From: Aldrovandia affinis
Taxonomy: Eukaryota > Chordata > Actinopteri > Notacanthiformes > Halosauridae
Direction: 5' to 3'
DNA length: 64,000 nt
Assembly: GCA_029706075.1 (NCBI GenBank)
Contig: JAINUG010000134.1
Coordinates: forward strand, 2,050,001-2,114,000
Position 1 is the stretch's first letter. The number at the start of each line of letters is the position of its first letter. Below are positions 47,167 through 57,189 of this stretch, in pieces. Position numbers and translations under genes: made by a program. The notes under the pieces were generated by a model. That model saw only the letters and a list, made by a program, of their open reading frames with translations, did not search any database and was not told the DNA's origin.

Positions 47167-49906
47167 CAGTTTTTTACGATCGCTATAAAGCGTTTTTCAA
47201 TACTTTTAACACTTATCCTAAACTCTTAACGCACCAACACACCTACCACACACAATTGGCAAAACGGTTAATTTCATGTTCAAAATCATACATTGTAAAC
47301 TAAACACCAACACTAATTTTCAAAATACAAGAATACACTAACACAATACACTAAGTCTACCAAAACACTGCAAATATGTCTCAAAATCAAATAATTCTTC
47401 CAAACACTAACACATGTTCTCTTCCAACAGGAACATTTAGTCAATCATAGCACAATGTCATAAAAAACACTAACAGCAGATGGAATTACAGAAACTGCAT
47501 TACTTTACATGTGTCAGTTCTACCCGTATACAATAGACAATATATTGTATTGAACATAAATTGTCTTTTGCACTGCAGTTTATTTTGAGGCCTCTCTACA
47601 TTTTTCTTTTGTTGGGTTTAGTAAATGCATGCATTTTGTTTCTTTTTTTTGCAAACATTCAATACCAAAAGTGAATGACCCATCGCAGAGTAGCTTTATA
47701 GAATGTACAGTTTATGAAAAAGAAGACAGTAAGTGACAGAATTGCTGCATTAAAGGCTTTATTTGCAACGGGAAATTACTGCAAGAGAATATGCAATATG
47801 CTATATGCAATATAGCTGCTGGTCACCATTGTGTGAAAATACAAAATATACAAACAGAAAAAGGCACAGAAGAAATAAAAAAAGAAAAATACAAACTCCT
47901 CTTCTAATCTGCCCGGTCTTCTGCATTTGGCCACATGTTCTCATCCACATCACACCTTATATCTTCTCTGGCAAGGTATCTTGGGAAGAATCTTTTGGCA
48001 TGCCTTATCCACCCCTGGCAGTGTTCAGCTGTGATGTCTTGTCCAGGAGGGACATTTGGTTGTGTGGACGATGATCGAAAACCTTCCATCTCCAGGCTGA
48101 AAAAAACTCCTCAATGGGGTTGAGGAAAGGGGAGTAAGGGGCAAGGAAAAGGGACATCATTCTTGGATGGGCGTCAAACCAGGCTGTGACTGCACGGGAA
48201 TGGTGGAATGCCACATTGTCCCATGTGATCACATATATTGGCAAGTGGTCCCCCACCTGTCCCCTTTCTGCCTCCAGCACCAGTCTTTCGTGCAGGTCTT
48301 CTAAAAACAGGAGAAGGCGGTCGGTGTTGTAGGGGCCAATCTCACATTTGTGCAGGAGCGCACCATTGTTGGAGATTGCGGCGCACATGGTGATGTTGGC
48401 TCCTCCCTGGCCCGGCACGGCAACTGTGGCCCTTTTGCCAATTATGTTTCTTCCCCACCGACACCTTTTCACCAAGTTGAAGCCAGCCTCGTAAATGTAG
48501 ATCATGTCATGTGGGGCTTGATTGGCCTCCATCTCCATGACTCTCTGAAAGTAATCAAACACAGTGTGCGTAAATGCTTTGCTGTATACCTACTGTATGT
48601 CCTACTGTACCCCAGGTTTATACCTGAACATATTGGTGACGGAGTACTTTGATGCGCTCACTGTTCCTTTCAAAAGGAACTTTATGCAGTTGTTTCATTC
48701 GGACCCTGTGTTTAGCCAGAGTCTGAGAAATGGATGCTATGCTGATTCCTCCAATATTCCCAAAGACAAGGTTGTCCTCTAAAACTCTGGCCTGAATTTC
48801 CTTCAGTTTTATCTCATTGTCAGCAATCACCATGTTGACAATGGCAAGCTCCTGTTGTTTATTTAGGAGCTGTCCTCTGCCCCCTGAGGGAGATAGACGT
48901 TGAATCCTTAGAGGAACAAAGGATTACAGTTACATATTAGGGACTGGAGGCATACAATTACTGTAATACATGGTAAAATTATTTACACTGTGCAGTAGGA
49001 GAAGCCCTTTTACAATATCTTACCTGTTGGTTTCTCGAAAAATCCAGACAATGGATGACACTGTGTCCCGGCTGAGATTTGGCTGTACTCGTTCACCAGC
49101 CTCTCTGAATGATAGCCCATGGTTAATGACATGGTCTATGATGGTAGCTCTTATCTCATCTGTTACCCTAGCTCTGGCCCTTCTTTGAGCGCCACCACGC
49201 ATTCTAACTCCTCTCCCTCTACCTTGTCCTCGTGCAGCCATTCCTCTCCCTTGTCCTTGTCCAACTCCTCTCCCTCGTCCTTGTCCAACTCCTCTCCCTT
49301 GTCCTTGTCCAACTCCTCTCCCTTGTCCTGGTACTCGTCTTCCTCTCCCTCGTCCAGCCATTCTTCTTTCTCTCTTTCTGTTGCTCTATATTGTTCTTTG
49401 TCCACACAAGATCAGCCCAAAGAGGTCCCCTTTTTATACTATATGGTCATGCGATTGAAAGAGCCTCAACACTTGAGTATGTTTCCTAGACGGGAATCAG
49501 CTGTGATTGATCTATTTGCATATCTTCAATCAGCTGTTTCTCAATAGCAATGAAAAAAAATACAGGACATATATTTGTGTTTCAATCTACAATGTGAACT
49601 GCTGTTCACTTCAACTTTAGCCTATAAGTTAGGTTTAGAACATGAGGTTATCTGTTCTGACATACAGTGTGAAAGCATTTGTAAATTTGTCAGTAAAAAT
49701 CCATTGTTTTGGTCTTGGTTGAGCTTGTGTGTAAAAGAAGTTCAAGCATTTTTAAAATGTGTTAACTGTATGCATTTTGTGTCAAAGGAACAAGAAATGT
49801 GTTAATTGTATAGCCCACACAGACTGATGTTGTGCTAACTGTGTTAAGAGTTTTGGAAATGTGACTACAGAACTGAAAAAAGGTTGATAGCAATTGTAAA
49901 AAACTG
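47167..49906 (-). mobile_element. Tc1/mariner-superfamily transposon, 2.74 kb, nearly complete
   Basis: It is flanked by TA on both sides (47165-47166 and 49907-49908), the target duplication of Tc1/mariner elements. The ends are CAGTTTTTTACGATCGCTAT on the left and, inverted, CAGTTTTTTACAATTGCTAT on the right, with two mismatches. It carries one transposase gene on the reverse strand (see the pseudogene entry). The 0.7-kb left and 0.55-kb right non-coding parts are rich in AACAC/GTGTT motifs, for example AACACTAACACA-type sequences near 47.3-47.4 kb and GTGTTAACTGT near 49.75 kb, and these could be transposase-binding subterminal repeats. It is the most intact mobile element in the window. 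Confidence 0.88.
47904..49361 (-). pseudogene. Transposase gene of the 2.74-kb element, three exons, inactivated
   Basis: IS630/Tc1-type DDE transposase. Exon 1 (49361-49024) encodes an Arg/Gly/Gln-rich N terminus of about 70 residues (GRGRGVGQGQ-like repeats), then a helix-turn-helix region with GLSFREAGERVQPNLSRDTV. The donor is GTAAGA. Exon 2 (48906-48624; acceptor CTCTAAG, donor GTATAA) restores frame through a split Arg codon and carries IQRLSPSGGRG, LLNKQQELAIVNMVI and RMKQLHKVPFERNSERIKVL. Exon 3 (from 48544; acceptor TTTCAG) holds the catalytic core with GFNLVKR, ITWDNVAFHHS (second Asp) and SPFLNPIEEFFSAW (Glu). The expected first Asp in the IY.DEAG block is Tyr here (IYIYEAG). A frame change near 48045 puts the end (ITAEHCQGWIRHAKRFFPR to the stop at 47904) in another frame. 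Introns are 117 and 79 bp. The two faults make this copy inactive. Confidence 0.85.
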
Positions 49907-50073
49907 TAGTAAAGGATAGAGGGGGCACATTTTACCAAAAGCCTGGCTTTTTTTTCAGGCCCCACCTCCACTGTAGAGGCAATTGCACACCGGGAGTGGA
50001 GCTACCACACTCTTTTTCACCATGCAAATGGTTAGAGTGCGCCTACGATAGAGATGCCACCCAGAGATGCCGT

Positions 50074-50547
50074 TAGGGTGGCCATATGTCTGGCATTATT
50101 CCGGACAGTCCGGTTTTCAAGCGCTCTGTCCTCCATCCTGCGCGATCCTCTGCCAGACGTCCATTTGTCCTCCTTTTGAAGTCTAAACTAGAAAAACACT
50201 CAATTCTTCATTAATTCACGTTTTAAGATTAAAACGTGCTTCTTATTGGTTTATGTATTTGTCAAATAATGAATCGCCTGTGTCATTGGTCTAATAAATG
50301 TCAACAAATACCACGCTTTAATATGACGTTCTTACGTACACTTTGGGTGTGAGCGGCAAGCCACACGATTTTTCGTCAAGTGCTATCATAGCCAGCCCTG
50401 AAAAATGCCAGGAAGAGACAGAAGTACCAAAAGTTAGTCTCAGTTAGTTTGTATAGGTTATGGTTTTAAATTGGTCATATAATTACATGTTAAACTGCTG
50501 CTGCCTGAAGTGTCCTCCATTCTGTGGTTTTGGAAATGACCACCCTA
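50074..50547. mobile_element. hAT-type MITE, 474 bp, with perfect 8-bp target duplication
   Basis: The left end is TAGGGTGGCCATATGTC and the right end inverted is TAGGGTGGTCATTTCC. Exactly GATGCCGT lies on each side (50066-50073 and 50548-50555). An 8-bp duplication with TAGGGTGG ends is the signature of hAT elements. There is no transposase, so it is non-autonomous. Confidence 0.92.
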
Positions 50548-52679
50548 GATGCCGTCCAGTCCAGCTCGAGAAATAAAAACCGTATGTCATGGGAAGATGG
50601 AATTAGGCACAGTTTAGGATTCGCTTTTCCACAGTTAACATCATAAATGTCACTCCACAGCACGCTTACCCTTCATTAGCCTGCCGAATTTGCAATTAAG
50701 ACCTATTTATAAAAAGTTTAACATCTAAGACTGCTTAATATTTATTTGAACCGGAAAGCCTGTTCATTTTGGATGTGACACAATTTTAAGAGGAGGAATA
50801 TTTTTTAATCAATGCTTTGAAAAAGATGCTTCCAATAACTACTACAAAATACTATAACTCTTTCCTTCCTTATCAGTTTAAACAAGATGGTTAACATGTC
50901 TGTGGAAATTACCCTCAGTGAAGAAACCCTAACATCTATGTTTTTGAATTTATGTATCTGTTTGAAAGTAAGATTATTGTATAAATTTTTCATCTAAACC
51001 AAAGGCTTTGTGTTCCTGGGGGTAGACAGTTGGGCCCGTAAAGCCGCCTTTCTTTCTTGATCAGTTCATACGTTAAACCAAATTTTAAATAAAACTTGCA
51101 GCTATTTTATGACAAAATATTTGTGTTTTACTGAGTAAAAAAAATATCTCAAGAGGAAAATTAAAATAAGACTAGCTTTTTCAAGCCAAAGGATAATCTG
51201 ATCTGAGCTTGTTTACGCAGCTTAAACTGGTGAGGAAATAAAGATAAGAAAAGTGTGTGGAGCACGGAATAATAAAACACATTATTAAGGATTACAGTGT
51301 TTCTTTTTTCCTCTTTTGATGAAAATGAAACCAGTGCCCCAGACCAGAGTAGTGTGTGCGTTATCTTTATTGGGGTTTCAGCAGCGTGGAGAGAGTAAAG
51401 AGCATCACAGCCTTGAACAGAACTGTTGACAGAACTGCTGAGCTTTACCAGTGTGACAGACAAAAAGGATATGAATCCATATAACAAGGACTAACAAAAA
51501 TGATAACGTTGTAGTATACTGTTTCCAGACCTCTCACACTTCTTCTCATCCCATTCCCTCTACCACTCTTTCCATGCGTCATTTTCTCTCTCTTCCTCTC
51601 TCCCGTTCTCCTCCAGTCCCTCCTCTGCCTCTCTCTCCATACCCCTAATTTTCTCGTTTGAAACGTTTGATAATTGCTACCCTGTGATCATCCAAACATA
51701 GCTCTGGATGCTCAACGAGAGAATGTGAGAAGTGTGGCAGCGGGTGAACCGCCAGGGCCCTCTAAAGCAGCGACGGGGGGGATGCATAAATTATGAAATA
51801 AAACACGGCCATAGATCATTAAAAATGACCTATAATGGAATTAGAAGAGGGGAAAAAACTGAGGTGCGATTATGATGCAAATGAGGGCCCTAGTTTTGTT
51901 TACAGGCCTGGATGAATGGAGCCCAAGTCCGCCCTTCCGCTTTTCCTCCACGCGGGCCTTTGTAGTTGATAAGCTGCCACGACACCAGTGGAAACATGTA
52001 ATGCGTTTCCCCTCTGCGGAGAGAGGCCGCTCAGAGCCACTGTACAGGTGAGGGAAGGGGGAGGGGAGGGCTGGTGGGCAGTGTTCCGCGCCATATTTAG
52101 CTAAAAAAAAAACAACACACGTAATCTTCCACCCAGGTTTTGGCAGTTGCGATGCATCCGCTGGACTGAAGGCGGGAAATGCGGTCGGGGGGGTGTGGGG
52201 GGACAGGCGAAGGGGCTGGCGCTAACGAGAGAGATGGGCCAGATGGGGGAGGGAGGCCCTGTCCTGCCATAAGAGGATCAGCAGCAGTTATGGGCTGTGG
52301 GGATAATCATGTTTTTTGGGGGTCTGCTGAAGCAGGACAAGGCCCACTGAGAGGCGGGGCGGTTTAGACAACCATACCCCCCCCCCCTCTTCCCCCCTCC
52401 CTTTTGCAGAAGAAAAGATTACAGAGGGGAACAATAAGCCGAAGGCCCAGCGAGCGGGCCCCCGGGGAAGGACAACAGGGGCACACGTCCGTACTGCGCG
52501 GAGAATAAAGGGGCTCAGATGTACAGTGTCCTGCTCTTTCCCGTTTAAAGGGTTTGTTGTCAGATCAGACGTTCTCCGCCTACTCTACCCTTCATTTCTG
52601 TGAGTTCTTTATTAAATTGCTGGTCTGCTGACAGGCCTAATTGAAATGTTCTAAGCCTGGTGGCTTTATGCGGTGGTGG

Positions 52680-52680
52680 C

Positions 52681-52726
<46 letters not shown>

Positions 52727-52775
52727 ATATGTGTGTGTGTGTGTGTGTGTGTGTGTTTGTCTGTGTGTGTGCGTG
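52680..52775. repeat. (GT)n microsatellite
   Basis: About 95 bp of GT with a GCATAT interruption. Val-Cys and Thr-His ORFs across it are artefacts. Confidence 0.93.
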
Positions 52776-53913
52776 TCATAAACATGAATGGCTGAGTCAG
52801 AGAACCGTGGCTGAAGAGGTCACTCGCTCCTTTTCCGGCGGATCGTGGGAGGATCTGGGAGATGGTGGGAGGATCGTGGCAGCTCCAGTCGAGGTGGTTG
52901 TGCCAACAGCAGAAACACATCGCACTGATGGAGAGATGGCACATACGCTCGCGACAGCCAGGCCTGTCATTTCTGTGGAAACTAAATAAATCGTGCATTT
53001 AGCTCTGTGTTTAAAAGATTAAACGGCTGTCTTGGTCCCATGCCACACACCAGAAGACGCAGACAGGGTAAATTCACAGAGTTCGGGATTGTACTTCACA
53101 TTCGCTGTGAAACAGAAGCCCGCCTACCACACGCAGCACCAGACGAAAAAAATCCTTGTTGAACATAATTATTTGGTTAAGGGAAGACAAGGCCATTAGT
53201 AATGTTCCACAAACAGCCCTGTCAACCCATCATTCCATCACTTCATCTTACTGGTACTCTCAGTCTCCTTTAGTCTCCTAAAAAATGTGACAAGGGCACA
53301 GCGCAAACAGTGAATCATTTAACAGGCCCCAGCCTATTATCCGACAAGACCTTTCTGTCCTCTTGAGAAACTGCCGGCTGTTTCATAGGCGATAACCAGA
53401 TTATGTAATAGGGGAGCAAAGACTTCACCATAGTTATTGTGTGAGAGCAGAGACTGTGGTCATGAGACTTTTGAATAATAGGTTCAGGAGTCGCCGGGCA
53501 GATCCAGCAGATAAAGGAAGCAAACAGTGCCCCCTGTAGGTCATTTTCAAATCATGATCTTTGCTTTGCCAGCCGGAAATGTTTAAAAGAGTTTAAAAAT
53601 GTTTTTTTTGTTGTGATTGCAATATTTCATAGCACTAAAAAATGTTATTCACTGGAAGACTCACATCTGAGCAAAACATTAAAAATAAAAACAGAAGAGA
53701 GCAGATGTTGTTTTATTTGGGTGCATGGTGTGTATGTTTTGTTAACTTTCAGCACATAAAACTACAGACAGTGATAAAACTGAACAGAAGATAAAAGGCA
53801 GTGTTTCGGTCTCAAGCTGTGGGAGAGAGAAGAGAGGAGAGAAGAACTGGCCGGAATAGCCAGGGTAGAGAGGTGCTCCTTACAGATAAACAACACCTGT
53901 ACACAGGGGAAAT

Positions 53914-54087
53914 CTGTGTGTGTGTGTGTGTGTGTGTGTGTACATGTTTCAGTGTGCGCAAATCTGTCTATTTGAATTTTTGGGTGTGTTTGTGTGTGTG
54001 GTGTGTGCATGTGTGTTTGTACATTTGTCTGTGTGCATGCATGTCCGTATGTGCATGTGTGGGTGTGTGTGTGTGTGTGCGTCTGTG

Positions 54088-54138
<51 letters not shown>

Positions 54139-54532
54139 ATTTGTGTGTATGCGCGCGTGATGTGTGTATGCGCTCGTGTGTGTGTGTGTGTGTGTGTGTG
54201 TGAGTGTTTTAGTGTGTGTATATATTTCTGTGTGTATGTGAGTATGTGTGTGTGTGTGTGTGTGTGTGTGTCTGTGTGTGTGTGTGGGTGGGTGTGTGTG
54301 TGAGTGTGTGTATGTGTGTGGAAGTGTGTGTGTGTGTGTGTGTTTGTGTGAGTGTGTGGAATGAGTGTGTTACTGTGTGTGTGTTTGTGTGAGTGTGTGG
54401 AAGTGAGTGTGTTAGTGTGTGTGTGGAAATGAGTGTGTTAGTGTGTGTGTGTGTGTATGTGTGTGGAAATGTGTGTGTTAGTGTGTGTGTGTGTATGTGT
54501 GTGTGTGTGCCTGTCTGTCTGTGTGTGTAGCA
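53914..54532. repeat. GT-rich tract, about 620 bp
   Basis: Alternating GT with many TGAG, TGCG, TGTATG and TTAGTG variants. Between 54340 and 54480 a higher-order unit of about 50-60 bp recurs (GAGTGTGTTA with GTGTGTGTGG and AAATG/GAAGTG). All ORFs here are artefacts. Confidence 0.93.
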
Positions 54533-54847
54533 GAGCCAGAATAATTTCTGCAGTAATTGGGCCCAACAGTGGTGTTAGCCATCCAGCCCCGGTGGTCGGG
54601 ACACTGTCCCAGGCTGCAGGGCCATTATACATTACAGCAGTGCTACGGGGCAGCAGGTGTCCTGTATTTCAACCCTATCAGAGGCCCTGTCTGGTGCTTC
54701 TCTCCTCGTCCCAGAACAGGGCGGCTGGCAGTTCATCCTCCAGACTGTGACCGGGTTCTGGCATGGGAGCGGCTGTCCACCATCGCAATGTTTCTGTTTC
54801 TTTAGAACATCTCCTCCCTGTTGGAGTTTTATCTTTTACGGGGGTTC

Positions 54848-55345
54848 GCAATTACACACAACTGGGATGTGCCGTGTGACCCACAAATGTCAAATCGCAG
54901 AGTGGTGGCTTAGCCAACTCCTTTATTGCCCCCACCCCCACACACACACACACACTCACACACTCAACAAGATGTCAAGCCTGCCAAACATAATTTATAT
55001 ATATACCAATAGATATGCAATTTTTGTTTACTTTGTTTACTCTAGTAAAGTGAGTTTTTGCAAAACATTTTTGTAACAACATACCAATTAAAATAAGTGT
55101 CCTTTTTTTTGCAATTGCACGCAAATCGTACGTCCCACGTGACCCACAAATGTCAAATCGCAGTGTGTTGACATAGCCAACTCCATGATTGCCACACACA
55201 CACAACAAGGTGTCAAGTCTGCCTTTTTGAATACAAACATAATTTTCTACCTGTAACCTATATACCGTATGAGCAATTATTTTGTTTACAGTAGATAGAC
55301 TTATTGTAAGCAGTATAACATACCAATTGAAAAGTTTTTTTAAAT
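54848..55345. repeat. Diverged tandem duplication, about 263-bp unit
   Basis: 54848-55110 and 55111-55345 share, in order, GCAATT.CAC, GTGACCCACAAATGTCAAAT, CGCAG.GTG, TAGCCAACTCC, a short CA repeat, CAACAAG.TGTCAAG.CTGCC, AAACATAATTT and AACATACCAATT.AAA. Differences and small gaps suggest an old event. No coding sequence. Confidence 0.8.
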
Positions 55346-55995
55346 TTTTGTGTTTGTTTTTTTATATATATTTTATTGTCTTGTTTTCCTGCTTCCTCAT
55401 CTTGCTGTACTCTCAGAGGAAACCCGTGTAAAACAATGTGCTGCATTAAAAATTGAAGACACATCCTATACATACACAAGGCTAAACAGGATGTATGACT
55501 CGGGCACTTATAAAACATTCAGAAGGATTGTTGAGATTACAGGCCTTAAAACCCGCGGCTCGTGGTTTTTACGCCTGAGTTTAGCAGGAGCGAAACGCGA
55601 CTCCACCTGACGCACTCCAGGACGCCAACCTGGCTTGGTTACTCAAACTTCATCGAGTGTGTGTGTGTCGGGGCGGGGGACGGGAAGGAAATGGTATTGT
55701 GATATTGAACTCAACACAAACAAATGGAAAGCCTATTAAAGATGCATCATCCTGTTTTTGCCTCCAGAAGTGCGTCGGTTGAGCTGCGGGCGGACGGGCA
55801 TTGCAGTCTGAAAGCCTTTATGAAAGGCATACAAATGGAGGGAATTAAGGCAACCTTTAGCCAAATCTATAAATACAGATCACCGGAGTAGATTATTGCC
55901 TTTACTCGGCTACGATATCAAGACAGAAGCAGCCTCCGAGTATGACATGGCCGTTCTTTGCTCAAAATCAGCACGCGGTTAAAAATTCACGGGGT

Positions 55996-56242
55996 GAGTG
56001 TTTTTCCAAAACTCACTCAGCCCACTTTGACCAATTTTGAGAAAATCAATTTTTGTTCATTTTAAATTGGTTGTGAATTTTTGGCATGAAAAATCACATT
56101 TTAGTACTTAAATCCCTAAGAGTAATAGTAAAAGTAAAACTGCAAATATCTAACCATTTATCATAAAAAATAATACCCACCTTGAAAAATATGGTTTATC
56201 AAAACTTACACAGTCCACTGAGTGAGTTTTGGGAAAACACTC
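55996..56242. mobile_element. Palindromic MITE-like element, 247 bp
   Basis: The left end GAGTGTTTTTCCAAAACTCA continues CTCAG. The right end, inverted, reads GAGTGTTTTCCCAAAACTCA and CTCAG. That is one mismatch in 25 bp. Both ends begin GAGTG; no target duplication is visible. The interior is AT-rich. Confidence 0.65.
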
Positions 56243-57158
56243 TTCAATTGTGATTCAAAAACATTTCCATGCTGTTTCCATAATGTGCGTTATTTGATTG
56301 CTATTCGACACGAAATGGCTGGGTCACCAGGAAGAACGTAGATAGTTAGCCCGCTCAAAGGCCCGCTCCTTTTTACTCCGCTGTGCGGCACTCAGTCAGC
56401 GAGGGAGCCCATTTGCATATCAAAGCAATCACCGCGCGCGTGCGTGTGCGTGTGCAGAATTTAAAGCGGTGGCTCGGGAGACCAACGACAAACGGAGCAA
56501 GCGGAAGCCGGGCAGGTCCCCAGCGCAAGTCTGTGAACACCGCCGGCTCTCCTCCAGCTGCTGTCGTTAATATATTTGTCTTTTTATTTTGTGATAAACC
56601 ATGTTTTTTTAGGGGTGGAAATCACATGAGATTCCAGGAAATTAATACGGACCTGTATACAAATTATGTGTTTTGGAGGGAACTGTAACTTGGGGTGGGG
56701 GGATGTAAGGATTAACTTTGTGAGAAAGCACAAACTATTGGTTATTTCCCTTCACAATCCTCCTCTTTGCCCTTTTGTTCAAGTTTGATTGCTCCGAGCT
56801 CAGCCGTTGACATATTAGTCACTTTTTTCATTAGTTCTCAATTTCTTTCATTAGCCCCTCATCACCCCATTCAGTTCCCTCTCCGTTGCTCTGCGGCGGA
56901 GGCCATTAAAGAGGATGTCCTATGATACGCCCGATATCACCCGAGTTAGGCGCGCCGAAAGGCCAATGAAGCTCTTGACATTTTCCCGCACCTAACCCGC
57001 ATAACCCAAGATAATCTGAGGGATTCCTTTGACATTCAATCCTCCAGAGCGTCTACACGTGACGAAAGTTGCTCACCTACCCCACTACATGCTCGCCTGG
57101 GCTCCTCACGATGGGCTTCTTATGAAGCGTAACCTTGTGTGCCCTTTATGCGTTTTTA

Positions 57159-57189
<31 letters not shown>

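Noticed and set aside
52140-52500. GC-rich, G-run-containing stretch considered as a CpG-island promoter
   Set aside because: Few CpGs relative to its G+C content, no first exon or start codon context, and it lies mid-intron. It is more likely just G-rich intronic sequence.
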